From: a bacterium
Lineage (GTDB): Bacteria > B130-G9
Direction: 5' to 3'
Assembly (NCBI GenBank): GCA_021160245.1
Contig: JAGHCW010000232.1
Coordinates: 1 to 51,239 of the forward strand
DNA: 51,239 bases
Shown here: one piece after another, positions 16,570 through 26,772 of the stretch
Layout of the letters: the number at the start of each line of letters is the position of its first letter
How positions within the stretch are numbered: position 1 is the stretch's first letter
The notes under the pieces: generated by a model
Seen by the model: the letters and a program-made list of their open reading frames with translations, nothing else
What the model was told of the DNA's origin: nothing
Database searches by the model: none
Program-made: the position numbers and the translations under genes

Positions 16570-19500
16570 ATGACGGCCAAAAAGCCCGTTGATATGAGGC
16601 GGTCGTTCGAGAAGGTTAGGAGCGCTGTGCAAGTGCCGCCACTTCTCGCCGTTCAGACTGAGGCGTTTGCTGCGTTTCTCCAGCGTGAGGTTCCACCGGA
16701 CAAGCGTGGGGCATCAGGCGCTCAGGGGGTATTTGAGGACGTATTCCCTATAGAGAACACGAACAGGACGTGTCAGCTTGAGTTTGTGGCGTATGAGGTT
16801 GGCGCGGAGTATGTGTGTTCTTGCGGCATGACATCGGACCATTTCATGCGGCGGGAGCCCTGTGAACGATGCGGCCAGCATTTGCGCAGGAGACTTGAGA
16901 CTCGCTACACAGAGGAGGAATGTCTTCATCGCGAGATGACCTTCGCAGCGCCTATGCGCGTGCGTCTTCGACTGAGTACATTTGATGTGTCAGAGGAGGT
17001 TCGGAAACCGAAGGCTGCCACGGAGCGGACGATATTCTTGTGTGAGATGCCTTTGATGACGAAAAGAGGCACATTCATCATAAACGGGACCGAGCGCACG
17101 ATAGTCAATCAGCTGCACAGGTCGCCGGGTGTGTTTTTCTCGAGGTCTAAGGAGCCGGGGAGGCTTAGCGATTACTCAGCACGTGTGGTGCCTGAGCGTG
17201 GTCCTTGGCTGGAGTTTCTCTTCGACGCGAGAGGTGTTCTGCAGGCGCGAGTTGACACGAACAAGCGCAAGCGAAGGATACCAGCTTCATCCGTTCTGAG
17301 GGCATTGGGCTTGAGAACGAAGGAGGAGATTGTCCAGCGGTTCATCGGCGTAGAGGAAGTGGAGCAGGCGCCTGATGGGACTTTCCGACGTAAGCTGGAT
17401 CGGAAGATACATCTCGGTTATCGGCCTGAAGAGAACATAGAGGACCCCCAGACAGGGGCGCTGCTTGTGAAGAAGCATCATAAGATATCACGAGCTGCTC
17501 TTGCCCGATTGGAAAAAAGCGGCGTTGAGTATTTGCCAATGAACGAGAAGGAGTTAATTGGCAGAGAGTCGGTTTGGGAGATTCTTGATGATGAAGGCAA
17601 GGCGATTGTGCCTCGGGGCAAGGACATCACAGCGGAGGACCTTGAAGCGATCAAGAGCTCTCAGATAGAGAATATCGAGCTCTATCCGTCTCGAGGGGCG
17701 GAGTTTGCGAATTTGCTTTTCCGGACTATTCAGACAGAGGAAGTCCCTATCGAGCCAGAGTCCGGCACAGGAGCTGACGTGGGCGGAGAAGGAGGCAGCC
17801 CAGCTGCTCCTCAGTCTGCCGCGATCGAGTCGAGTGATGACGAGGCTGCTCGCAAGTTTTTCAACAATTTATTCTTCAATCCGAAGCGCTACGATCTTTC
17901 AGAGATTGGCAGGCTTCGCTTCAACTTTAAGTTCAAGAAGAAAACACCGCTTTCGGAGCGTTGTCTTACGGGCGATGATGTTATTGACACAATCGGTTAC
18001 TTGTTCAAGTTGAAGGCGGGCGAGGGCGAGATTGATGACATAGATCATCTCGGCAACAGGCGCGTGAGGCGCGTTGGCGAGCTTCTGGAGAATCAGTTTC
18101 GTTTGGGTCTGACGCGGCTAGAGCGACTGATACGGGAGAAGATCAATTCACAAGATGTGGATGAGCTTACGCCTCAGGAGCTTGTGAACTCCAAGGTTGT
18201 GAGCGGAGTTATAAAGGAGTTTTTTGGAGGCAGCCAGCTGTCTCAGTTTTTGGAGCAAACGAATCCACTGGGCGAGTTAACGCACAAGCGTAGGTTGAGC
18301 GCTTTGGGTCCTGGTGGTTTGACGCGTGAACGCGCGACCTTTGAGGTTAGGGACGTTCACACGACACATTATGGTCGGATATGTCCGATTGAGACGCCAG
18401 AGGGGCCGAATATCGGATTGCTTGCGTCTCTCACTATCTTTGCTCGGATCAACGAGAGGGGTTTCATTGAGACTCCGTATCGTGAGATCGACAAGACGGG
18501 CAAAGTGACGGAGACTGTGAAGTATCTCGATGCGCACGAGGAGGATAAGTATCACATTGCGCAGGCGAGTGAGCCGTTGACAGCTGACGGGTATTTGGCG
18601 TCAGAGATGATAGGCTCGCGTTTTCGAGGCAATTTTCACAGCGATTCGGCGTCGAAGATCCGTTATTTAGATGCTTCTCCTAGCCAGATCGTGAGCATGG
18701 CGGCAGCACTGATCCCGTTTCTGGAGCACGATGACGCAAACAGGGCGCTTATGGGCTCGAATATGCAGCGTCAGGCTGTGCCGTTACTTCGACCGGAGGT
18801 CTCCTGTGTTGGGACCGGAATGGAGAAGACTGCTGCGAGGGATTCGGGCGTTGTCCAGATCGCTTCGCGTGGCGGGACGGTCGTATCGGTAACAGGTAAT
18901 AGGATTGCCATTGAGGCGGATGAGGAGAGTCTCTTCGATGATGATGGCAGCAGGATAGCGGACGGCAGATTCGACATTTACTATTTGAAGAAGTTTCTTA
19001 AATCAAATCAGAACACATGCATAAATGAGCGGCCATCAGTTCGAGTTGGGCAGAAGGTGTCGAAAGGGGACCTCATAACGGATGGCTATGCGATTAGCGG
19101 AGGCGAGCTCGCGCTTGGGCGGGACATTCTGGTGGCGTTCATGCCGTGGCACGGCTACAATTACGAGGACGCGATCTTAGTTAGCGAACGAGTCGTTCGT
19201 GAGGACATCTTCACATCCATTCATGTTGAGGAGTACATGACCGAGGCGCGAGACAACAAGCTTGGTCCGGACGAGATCACGCCAGATATTCCTAATGTGC
19301 GGCCGGAGGCGCTTCGGCATCTTGACGGCAACGGCATAGCCAGGATCGGTTCTAAGGTTGCGCCGGGGGACATTTTGGTCGGCAAGGTAACGCCAAAGGC
19401 GGAGACCCAGCTTTCACCGGAGGAGAAGCTTTTGAAGGCGCTCTTTGGTGACAAGGCGAGGGATGTCAAGAACGCCTCATTATTTGTTTCGTCTGGTGTC

Positions 19501-20886
19501 TATGGGACAGTAATAGATGTTCGGGTTTTTGCTCGGAAGTCGGCCGAGGAGCAGTTGAATAAGCACAAGGTGGTTCAGGCTACGCTTGCAAATCTTCAGC
19601 GTCGAGAGGACGATGAGAGTCGGATCGTTGCGGCGGGTCGGGATAGGCTGATGCGTGAGGCGCTTCGTGGGACGATTCTCAGCAATGTATATACTGACCC
19701 TGAGACGAAGAAGGTCATCTGCAAGAAGGGCGGCAAGATAAGGCGGGATAAGCTGGAGAAGCTCCCCTATGCCGTGCTGCATGAAATAGCGATGAGGGAA
19801 GATGGGGAGCTCAGCGAGACTCTCAAGTCAATCATGCAGGCCGCGAGGAGTCAGATAGAGATCATTGAGACGCGCTATCGGGACCAACGGGATCGGATAC
19901 GCGGCGGAGATGAGTTGCGTCCTGGTGTTATTCAGATGGTAAAGGTCTATCTTGCGATAAGGCACGGTCTGAGTGTTGGTGACAAGATGGCCGGCCGGCA
20001 TGGTAACAAGGGCGTCGTGTCGAAGATTCTTCCAGTTGAAAGCATGCCCTATCTTGAGGATGGAACCCCGATTGATATCGTTCTCAGCCCACTGGGAGTG
20101 CCGTCACGGATGAACGTGGGCCAGCTTCTGGAAACTCATCTTGGCTGGGCTGCAAAGACCCTCGGTGAGAAGACGAGCAAGAAAATCTCTGAAGGCGCCT
20201 CGACAGAGGAGCTTCGTGATTGGCTCTTGGAGCTTTACAAGGGCAGCGATCGCGAGAAGGAGATTCGAAACGGTTCGGCGGAGGAGATTGGGGACTTTGC
20301 AGAGGGCATTGCCAAGCATGGTTTGCCGGTAGCCTGTCCGGTCTTTTCGAGTGCGACCGAGGATGAGATAAGACACTTGCTTGCTCTTGCGGAATTGCCG
20401 GAGACGGGCAAGACATCTTTGTACGATGGCGTAACGGGCGAGATGTTTGACCAAAAAGTTACAGTTGGCTATATATATGTGATGAAGCTCGACCATCTTG
20501 TTGACCACAAGATGCACGCCCGAGCAACAGGCCCCTATTCGCTGGTCACACAGCAACCGCTTGGTGGCAAAGCCCAATCTGGGGGGCAGAGACTCGGCGA
20601 GATGGAGGTCTGGGCGCTTGAGGGCTATGGCGCCTCTTACGCGCTTCAGGAGTTCCTTACTGTAAAGAGTGATGATGTAGAAGGCAGAAATAAGATATAC
20701 GAGGCAATTGTTAAGGGACTGGACCTCTCGAGACCTGGGACACCTGAGTCGTTCAACGTGTTGGTTAAAGAGCTTCAAAGTCTCGGACTTGATGTTGAGC
20801 TAATGGAGACCCGGAAGCGACCCAGGTTCTCCCGCTCTTTGATTGGTTTTGAGTCGGTAGAGAATAAGATAAAGACCGCAAGGTGA
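16570..20886 (+). CDS. rpoB: DNA-directed RNA polymerase subunit beta, with an inserted Cys4 ribbon
   Basis: The beta subunit forms one jaw of the polymerase and half of the active centre. At 1,438 residues it is about 100 longer than in E. coli. The rifampicin region reads SQLSQFLEQTNPLGELTHKR with Glu where Asp516 is usual. GYNYEDAILVSERVV and GDKMAGRHGNKGVVSKILP are intact. Between EFVAYEVG (71-78) and TRYTEEECLHREMTFAAP there are about 30 extra residues with Cys83, Cys85, Cys98 and Cys101, spaced like a zinc ribbon and absent from the well-studied RpoB proteins I can recall. A Glu/Gly/Ser-rich low-complexity tract lies near residues 395-420. GGAGG precedes the ATG; TGA ends it, 14 bases before rpoC. 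Confidence 0.97.
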   Translation: MTAKKPVDMRRSFEKVRSAVQVPPLLAVQTEAFAAFLQREVPPDKRGASGAQGVFEDVFPIENTNRTCQLEFVAYEVGAEYVCSCGMTSDHFMRREPCERCGQHLRRRLETRYTEEECLHREMTFAAPMRVRLRLSTFDVSEEVRKPKAATERTIFLCEMPLMTKRGTFIINGTERTIVNQLHRSPGVFFSRSKEPGRLSDYSARVVPERGPWLEFLFDARGVLQARVDTNKRKRRIPASSVLRALGLRTKEEIVQRFIGVEEVEQAPDGTFRRKLDRKIHLGYRPEENIEDPQTGALLVKKHHKISRAALARLEKSGVEYLPMNEKELIGRESVWEILDDEGKAIVPRGKDITAEDLEAIKSSQIENIELYPSRGAEFANLLFRTIQTEEVPIEPESGTGADVGGEGGSPAAPQSAAIESSDDEAARKFFNNLFFNPKRYDLSEIGRLRFNFKFKKKTPLSERCLTGDDVIDTIGYLFKLKAGEGEIDDIDHLGNRRVRRVGELLENQFRLGLTRLERLIREKINSQDVDELTPQELVNSKVVSGVIKEFFGGSQLSQFLEQTNPLGELTHKRRLSALGPGGLTRERATFEVRDVHTTHYGRICPIETPEGPNIGLLASLTIFARINERGFIETPYREIDKTGKVTETVKYLDAHEEDKYHIAQASEPLTADGYLASEMIGSRFRGNFHSDSASKIRYLDASPSQIVSMAAALIPFLEHDDANRALMGSNMQRQAVPLLRPEVSCVGTGMEKTAARDSGVVQIASRGGTVVSVTGNRIAIEADEESLFDDDGSRIADGRFDIYYLKKFLKSNQNTCINERPSVRVGQKVSKGDLITDGYAISGGELALGRDILVAFMPWHGYNYEDAILVSERVVREDIFTSIHVEEYMTEARDNKLGPDEITPDIPNVRPEALRHLDGNGIARIGSKVAPGDILVGKVTPKAETQLSPEEKLLKALFGDKARDVKNASLFVSSGVYGTVIDVRVFARKSAEEQLNKHKVVQATLANLQRREDDESRIVAAGRDRLMREALRGTILSNVYTDPETKKVICKKGGKIRRDKLEKLPYAVLHEIAMREDGELSETLKSIMQAARSQIEIIETRYRDQRDRIRGGDELRPGVIQMVKVYLAIRHGLSVGDKMAGRHGNKGVVSKILPVESMPYLEDGTPIDIVLSPLGVPSRMNVGQLLETHLGWAAKTLGEKTSKKISEGASTEELRDWLLELYKGSDREKEIRNGSAEEIGDFAEGIAKHGLPVACPVFSSATEDEIRHLLALAELPETGKTSLYDGVTGEMFDQKVTVGYIYVMKLDHLVDHKMHARATGPYSLVTQQPLGGKAQSGGQRLGEMEVWALEGYGASYALQEFLTVKSDDVEGRNKIYEAIVKGLDLSRPGTPESFNVLVKELQSLGLDVELMETRKRPRFSRSLIGFESVENKIKTAR

Positions 20887-20900
20887 CCGGAGGTTGACCC

Positions 20901-23900
20901 TTGGAGGGAGCAGTAGACCTATTTGACAAGCCTAGAGAGCCAAAGGCATTCGATTCGATCCGCATAGGGTTAGCATCTCCTGAGCGGATCCGCCAGTGGT
21001 CTCATGGCGAGGTTAAGAAGCCGGAGACGATCAACTACCGGACATTTAAGCCGGAGAAGGACGGTCTTTTCTGTGCCAAGATATTCGGCCCCGTCAAAGA
21101 CTGGGAATGCAACTGCGGCAAGTATAAGCGGATGAAGCATCGGGGCATTGTATGCGAGAAGTGCCATGTTGAGGTGATTCGCTCAATCGTGCGGCGTGAG
21201 CGGCTGGGGCATATTGAGTTGGCTTGCCCAGTGGCTCATATATGGTTTTTTAAAGCGCCTCCTTCTCGCATTGGTTACCTTCTTGATTTGACTATCAAGG
21301 AGTTAGAACGAGTCATTTATTATGAGTCTTACGTCGTAATCGATCCGGGGACCTCGGGTATTGAGAGAGGCAATCTCATCACCGAGGATGAGTTCCGTCG
21401 GTTCAAAGGGAACCCCGGGTTTTCCGCCATGATGGGAGCAGAGGCGATTCGCGAGCTCTTGGAGCGTCTCGATTTGGACGAACTTGCGGAGGAACTGCGC
21501 AGATCGCTTAGGCCGCGGGTCAAAGTGAAGCACGTGAAGGACAGCGACTTTCAGGTCAATCAGATCGTGGACAAGCTTCATTTCGACGAAGTATCAGAGA
21601 CGCTGATGGACAAAGGTGCCTCGCCGCCGGAGGGCAAGGTAGTGAGAATAGCTGTTCAGCCCTCTAAGAAGGCGGTCAAGCGGTTGCAGATAGTTGAGGA
21701 TTTGAGGCATTCGAACACAAATGGCAGACCGGCCAACAAGCCGGAATGGACTATTCTTACAGTGATTCCTGTGCTTCCGCCGGACCTCAGACCGTTGGTT
21801 CCACTTGAAGGTGGCCGGTTTGCGACGTCCGACCTAAACGATCTCTATCGGCGAGTGCTAAATAGAAATAACCGGCTCAAGAAACTCCTCTTGCTCAAGG
21901 CGCCGGAGGTTATTGTTCGCAACGAGAAGCGGATGCTGCAGGAGTCGGTTGACGCCCTTCTGGACAATAGCCGTCGCTCGAGGCCGGTAGTTGCGCCTCA
22001 TAATAGACCGGTTCGGTCACTGACAGACATGCTTCGGGGCAAGCAGGGTCGTTTTAGACAGAATCTTTTGGGCAAGCGGGTTGATTATTCTGGTCGTTCA
22101 GTAATCGTCATCGGTCCGCATCTTGACATACACCAATGCGGCCTTCCGAAGAGGATGGCGCTGGAGTTATTCAAACCATTCATTTACAACAGGCTCCAGC
22201 TTGAGGGGCTGGCGCCCACTATTAAGAGCGCCCGCAAGATGGTTGATTCGGAGCATGCTGATGTGTGGCGCGTTCTGAATGAGATTGTGAAGAATCACAC
22301 GGTCATGTTAAACAGAGCACCGACACTTCATAGGCTTGGGGTGCAGTCGTTCAAGCCCATACTTATTGAGGGAAAAGCGATAGAGGTTCCCGCGCTTGTA
22401 TGTGCTGCCTTCAACTCGGATTTTGATGGTGATCAGATGGCGGTGCATGTTCCTTTAACAACGAGGGCCCAGGCGGAATCTCTGGCCTTGATGTTGGCTA
22501 GCAACAATATTCTATCTCCGGCCAACGGGAAGCCTGTGGCCGTTCCATCTAAGGACATAGTTCTTGGTTGCTACTATCTGAGCAGGATGCGAAAAAAGCA
22601 GCCAGATGATCGCACTTTCAGCAATATTGGTCAGGTGCTGACTGTGTTTGCGCTGGAAGAGCTCGAGCTTCTGGATGCTGTCAGAGTTAGAATGCCTGTT
22701 TGGCAGTGCGAGAAGTGTGGTTTTCATATTCAGTCCCGAGAGACACCCCATAAGTGTCCCGAATGTTGGGGGCAGGATTTCAAGCCTTCAACTGCCTGGT
22801 TGTGTGAGAAATGTGGCTTTCTGCTTTATCGGAGCAAACCCAGCAAGCGTTGCTCAAGTTGCGGTGGCCGAGGAACCATGAAGCACCGGAATGTCGTTGT
22901 GACGAGTCCGGGGCGCGCGCTTTTCAATGACGAGATGCCGAAAGGTTATCCCTATGTGAATGAGGTGTTGAACAAGTCAATTCTCGCAAATCACATTCTG
23001 CAGGTATTCACGCTCTATGGCAGGGCACGGGCGGCAAGCGTTCTGAACAACCTCAAGGACCTTGGGTTCAAGTATTCCACATACGCTGGGGCCTCGATAT
23101 CCATAAGTGACATCACGATTCCCAAGGAGAAGTACGAGATCGTGGATGAGGCGGACGCGAGGCTTGTGGAAGTAATGACGGACTATGCTCGTGGTCGGAT
23201 TACTGATGGTGAGCGGCACAATAAGACCGTGGATATCTGGACAACCGCCAAGAGCAAGGTGGCCAGGATGGTAACTTCCAGCCTGTTGGCTTCTCGGGCG
23301 GAAGGGGCTAGAATAGATCTTGGCGACGCCGAGGGCTTTAATCCGATCTACATGATGCTTGCATCGGGCGCAAGAGGCAGCGAGGAGCAGATACTCCAGC
23401 TTGCTGGACTACGTGGCCTGATGAGTAAGACCTCCGGCGAGATCATTGAGACGCCGATCAACGCTAATTTCCGTGAGGGTTTGAGTGTTCTGGAGTATTT
23501 CATCTCAACTCACGGTGGGCGCAAGGGTCTTGCAGACACGGCATTGAAGACTTCGAATGCAGGCTATCTAACCAGGATACTGGTTGACGTAGCCCAGGAA
23601 GCCGTTGTTACTGAAGATGATTGTGGGACGATTTCCGGGCTGGTGATGACAGCGCTTTACGAGGGCATGACAGAGATCGCGCCATTAAGAGACAGGATAC
23701 TCGGGCGCGTCGCGTTGGAGGACGTAGTTGCCCCGAATGGGCGGGTGATCGTCGAGGCCAACGAAGAGATAGACGAGGTCAAGGCTCGGGAGATCGAGCG
23801 AGCCGGTATCCGGAAAGTTGGGATACGTTCGGTATTGACCTGTGAGGCTCGTAACGGCATTTGCGTTAAATGCTATGGTCGGAATCTCGCTAGGGGGACC

Positions 23901-25679
23901 TTGGTCGAGGTGGGCGAGGCCGCGGGGATCATTGCGGCGCAGTCAATCGGCGAGCCGGGCACTCAGCTGACACTGAGAACGTTCCACATAGGCGGGACAG
24001 CGAGTATTACGGTTGAGGAGAACATGATTGCGGCTCAGGAAGCGGGGACTCTCGTTTATGACGAGGGCCTGATTACAGTGGAGCGGGCGATTGTGCAAGA
24101 GGTGGAGCCGGATGAGGAGAACGTCACGCCGACGGATGAGTCCACGGAAAGCGAATGGGTTGTGAGCTCGAGAAGGGGCGGACACGTATCGATAGTGGGC
24201 GCTGGAGGGAGAACTCTGGCGAAGCATTATGTCGGACACGGCGCGAGCATAAAAGTAGCGGACGGCGGAAAGGTGGGGAAGGGCGACCGGATTCTCGAAT
24301 GGGACCCCTATGCCAAGGTCATCATGACCGATAAGGCGGGCACGGTTGAGTACGTTGACATCGTTCCTGGCGCTACGATAAGCGAGGATTTTGACACACT
24401 GAGCGGCGAGTCGACGAACGTCATCATTAGTGAGGAAGCAGCGGAGCAGGAGAAGAAGGCGGCAGATGGCTCAAAGGAGGAGAAGATACTGACGCCTCAT
24501 TTGGTGATTCGTAGCGATGACGGAGCAGTTGCGGGCGAGTATCAATTGCCTATCGGAGCTCATCTTATGGTTAAGGAAGGGGAGAGAATAGGGGCAGGCA
24601 CAGTTCTTGCGAAGTTGTACAAGGAGTTGAGCAAGACGAAGGACATCACCGGTGGGTTGCCGCGTGTTGTCGAGCTATTCCAGGCCCGCAAACCCAAAGA
24701 GAAGGCGATTATTGCCCGTAACAAGGGGCGTGTGAAGTATGGAAAGATTACGAAGCGGTTTTTTGAGATAATTGTCAGGTCTCACCTCGTGAAGATAACA
24801 TCATCCGGTGATTCCGATCTCATCGTCGGTTCGTATGTTGAGGATGAGATGTATATGGCGGTCAGCGCCGAGCTTGAGGAGCAGAGCAAGAAGCCGCCGG
24901 AATGTGAGTATGAGGAGGATAAGTACTACATTCCTCGGGGCAAGCACATGACCGTCTTGGATGGTGATGTGGTCGAGGCGGGAGATGCGCTGATGGAGGG
25001 TTCCCCCGATCCTCAGGACATTCTAGAGGCATTGGGAGAGGAGGAGCTTCAGAAGTTCCTTGTCAACGAGATTCAGGAGGTTTACCGGCTGCAGGGCATC
25101 ACGATAAATGACAAGCATATAGCGTTGATCATACGTCAGATGCTGAAGCGGTCTGTGGTAATCGATCCGGGTGATACTAGGTTCTTGCCGGAACAGCACG
25201 TTGGCAATTTCGAGAAGCTCGAGGAGAATCAGAGCATTCAGAAGCTTGTAAAAGTTGTGAGAATTGGTGATAGTCGGTTTAAATATCATCAGCTTGTAAG
25301 CCCAGATGAGCTGGACAGGGAAAATAGAATAGTTCTTGAACGAGGCGGCAGGCCAGCAGTAGGTCAGCCGGCGGCTCCGGCGAAGACCAAGCCCTTGCTT
25401 CTTGGGATAACGAAGGCTTCGCTGAGCACGGATAGTTTTATTTCCGCAGCTTCATTCCAGGACACGACGCGAGTCCTTACAGGGGCTAGCGTAGCTGGCA
25501 AGGTGGACAATTTGCTGGGGCCGAAGGAGAACGTGATAGTCGGTCGTGTCATACCTGCTGGGACGGGTGCAAAGCTACATGATGTGGAGCCGAAGTTGAG
25601 CATTGAGATGGATGAGCTCGCGAGGATTGATGAGGAGAGCAAGGCCATTGAGCAACCAGAGGCGGGGCCGATCTCATGA
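20901..25679 (+). CDS. rpoC: DNA-directed RNA polymerase subunit beta', with two tandem Cys4 ribbons inserted
   Basis: The 1,592-residue catalytic subunit. The start is TTG with CCGGAGGTT ending 5 bases before it. The N-terminal zinc site is [19 protein letters not shown]. The metal-binding motif reads NSDFDGD (Asp507, Asp509, Asp511) where cellular polymerases have NADFDGD. Residues 601-664 are two 32-residue units, each WxCEKCGF then CxxC, giving Cys603/606/619/622 and Cys635/638/651/654; this block sits where other RpoC proteins go straight from AVRVR to VGRALFNE-like sequence. The trigger loop is normal ([18 protein letters not shown]) with no E. coli-type insertion. The second standard zinc site is DDCGT plus [12 protein letters not shown] beta-rich insertion occurs near residues 1040-1240. 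Confidence 0.97.
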   Translation: MEGAVDLFDKPREPKAFDSIRIGLASPERIRQWSHGEVKKPETINYRTFKPEKDGLFCAKIFGPVKDWECNCGKYKRMKHRGIVCEKCHVEVIRSIVRRERLGHIELACPVAHIWFFKAPPSRIGYLLDLTIKELERVIYYESYVVIDPGTSGIERGNLITEDEFRRFKGNPGFSAMMGAEAIRELLERLDLDELAEELRRSLRPRVKVKHVKDSDFQVNQIVDKLHFDEVSETLMDKGASPPEGKVVRIAVQPSKKAVKRLQIVEDLRHSNTNGRPANKPEWTILTVIPVLPPDLRPLVPLEGGRFATSDLNDLYRRVLNRNNRLKKLLLLKAPEVIVRNEKRMLQESVDALLDNSRRSRPVVAPHNRPVRSLTDMLRGKQGRFRQNLLGKRVDYSGRSVIVIGPHLDIHQCGLPKRMALELFKPFIYNRLQLEGLAPTIKSARKMVDSEHADVWRVLNEIVKNHTVMLNRAPTLHRLGVQSFKPILIEGKAIEVPALVCAAFNSDFDGDQMAVHVPLTTRAQAESLALMLASNNILSPANGKPVAVPSKDIVLGCYYLSRMRKKQPDDRTFSNIGQVLTVFALEELELLDAVRVRMPVWQCEKCGFHIQSRETPHKCPECWGQDFKPSTAWLCEKCGFLLYRSKPSKRCSSCGGRGTMKHRNVVVTSPGRALFNDEMPKGYPYVNEVLNKSILANHILQVFTLYGRARAASVLNNLKDLGFKYSTYAGASISISDITIPKEKYEIVDEADARLVEVMTDYARGRITDGERHNKTVDIWTTAKSKVARMVTSSLLASRAEGARIDLGDAEGFNPIYMMLASGARGSEEQILQLAGLRGLMSKTSGEIIETPINANFREGLSVLEYFISTHGGRKGLADTALKTSNAGYLTRILVDVAQEAVVTEDDCGTISGLVMTALYEGMTEIAPLRDRILGRVALEDVVAPNGRVIVEANEEIDEVKAREIERAGIRKVGIRSVLTCEARNGICVKCYGRNLARGTLVEVGEAAGIIAAQSIGEPGTQLTLRTFHIGGTASITVEENMIAAQEAGTLVYDEGLITVERAIVQEVEPDEENVTPTDESTESEWVVSSRRGGHVSIVGAGGRTLAKHYVGHGASIKVADGGKVGKGDRILEWDPYAKVIMTDKAGTVEYVDIVPGATISEDFDTLSGESTNVIISEEAAEQEKKAADGSKEEKILTPHLVIRSDDGAVAGEYQLPIGAHLMVKEGERIGAGTVLAKLYKELSKTKDITGGLPRVVELFQARKPKEKAIIARNKGRVKYGKITKRFFEIIVRSHLVKITSSGDSDLIVGSYVEDEMYMAVSAELEEQSKKPPECEYEEDKYYIPRGKHMTVLDGDVVEAGDALMEGSPDPQDILEALGEEELQKFLVNEIQEVYRLQGITINDKHIALIIRQMLKRSVVIDPGDTRFLPEQHVGNFEKLEENQSIQKLVKVVRIGDSRFKYHQLVSPDELDRENRIVLERGGRPAVGQPAAPAKTKPLLLGITKASLSTDSFISAASFQDTTRVLTGASVAGKVDNLLGPKENVIVGRVIPAGTGAKLHDVEPKLSIEMDELARIDEESKAIEQPEAGPIS

Positions 25680-25713
25680 TGGGATTTGCTATGTTTTTTT
25701 ATGGAGGAATGAA

Positions 25714-26094
25714 TTGCCTACTATAAGTCAACTCGTAAGGCGGGGAAGGAAGCGCATTGTAAAGAAGACAGATAGCCCAGCGCTTACGGGCTCTCCTCAG
25801 CGTCGAGGGGTCTGTTTAAGGGTAACGGTAACGACGCCGAAAAAGCCTAACTCGGCACTGCGAAAGGTTTGCAGGGTGCGTCTGACGAACGGGATGGAGA
25901 CTACGGCGTACATTCCGGGCATTGGGCACAACCTTCAGGAGCATTCGGTTGTTCTCATAAGAGGTGGCCGGGTGAAGGACTTGCCAGGTGTGCGTTATCA
26001 CGTTGTTAGAGGGACGCTTGATGTGGCGGGTGTTGAGAATCGGAAGACAAGCAGAAGCAAATATGGGGCAAGGAGGCCAAAGGCTACTAAGTAG
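25714..26094 (+). CDS. rpsL: 30S ribosomal protein S12
   Basis: S12 monitors codon-anticodon pairing at the decoding site and is the target of streptomycin-resistance mutations. The start is TTG at 25714 with GGAGGAAT six bases before it; the frame is open further upstream into rpoC but that part is not S12-like. The product is 126 residues beginning [12 protein letters not shown]. The loops [19 protein letters not shown] and [13 protein letters not shown] are intact, so no classic resistance substitution is seen. It opens the str-type block only 34 bases after rpoC, with no promoter evident. Confidence 0.95.
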   Translation: MPTISQLVRRGRKRIVKKTDSPALTGSPQRRGVCLRVTVTTPKKPNSALRKVCRVRLTNGMETTAYIPGIGHNLQEHSVVLIRGGRVKDLPGVRYHVVRGTLDVAGVENRKTSRSKYGARRPKATK

Positions 26095-26160
26095 TCGAGG
26101 TTTCAAGGTATTAGATATATCGTTCGGATAATGTAATCATTTTTTGAGAAAGACTGAAGT

Positions 26161-26631
26161 ATGCCAAGACGGAGAAGGATACAGAGACGAGTTCTTTCGC
26201 CAGACGCAGTTTACGGTGAGTCCATCGTAACGAAGATCATTGATTATGTGATGTTGGATGGAAAGAAGAGCGTTGCAGAGCGTATAGTTTACGGTGCTCT
26301 TGAGACGGTCAAGAAGCGGACAAACGGCGATCCGATTGAGGTTTTGCACAAGGCTTTGGAGAACGCAAAGCCACCCTTGGAGGTCAAGTCAAGAAGAGTC
26401 GGTGGTGCAACCTATCAGGTTCCTGTAGAGGTTAAGCCACATCGTCAGACTGCGCTTGGCGTTCGGTGGATAATTCGCCATGCAAGGGCAAGAGACGGCA
26501 AGACAATGCAGGAGAAGTTGGCGGCAGAGTTTATTGATGCCAGCCAGAATAGAGGAGGCGCGATCAAGAAGAGAGAGGATATGCAGAGAATGGCCGAGGC
26601 TAACAAGGCCTTTGTCCACTACAGATGGTAA
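26161..26631 (+). CDS. rpsG: 30S ribosomal protein S7
   Basis: S7 nucleates assembly of the small-subunit head and contacts the E-site tRNA. The 156 residues are the common bacterial length. Family segments are [34 protein letters not shown] and [18 protein letters not shown]. The C-terminal helix ends [12 protein letters not shown]. The ATG has only a weak purine-rich site (GAGAAAGA). A strong inverted repeat begins two bases after the stop codon. Confidence 0.95.
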   Translation: MPRRRRIQRRVLSPDAVYGESIVTKIIDYVMLDGKKSVAERIVYGALETVKKRTNGDPIEVLHKALENAKPPLEVKSRRVGGATYQVPVEVKPHRQTALGVRWIIRHARARDGKTMQEKLAAEFIDASQNRGGAIKKREDMQRMAEANKAFVHYRW

Positions 26632-26632
26632 T

Positions 26633-26657
26633 CGTGAGGCCTTAGGCCTCGGTCACG
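26633..26657 (+). promoter_or_regulatory. Inverted repeat between rpsG and fusA
   Basis: CGTGAGGCC, then TTA, then GGCC-TCGG-TCACG. It can fold as GAGGCC/GGCCTC with a 3-base loop, or as a longer stem using CGTGA/TCACG with inner GGCC/GGCC. There is no T-run. It is the main feature of the 141-base rpsG-fusA gap and could stabilise the upstream mRNA end or act as a regulator target. Confidence 0.45.
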
Positions 26658-26772
26658 CGTTCCGCGCGATTCCCGGTGTAGTAATCATCCCTTCATTATC
26701 GCGCGTAGACTCCACTTTGGGCTATTTACGGCCTATCCGATCAGTTTAGCTAGCAGACGAGGGCGAAGAAGT

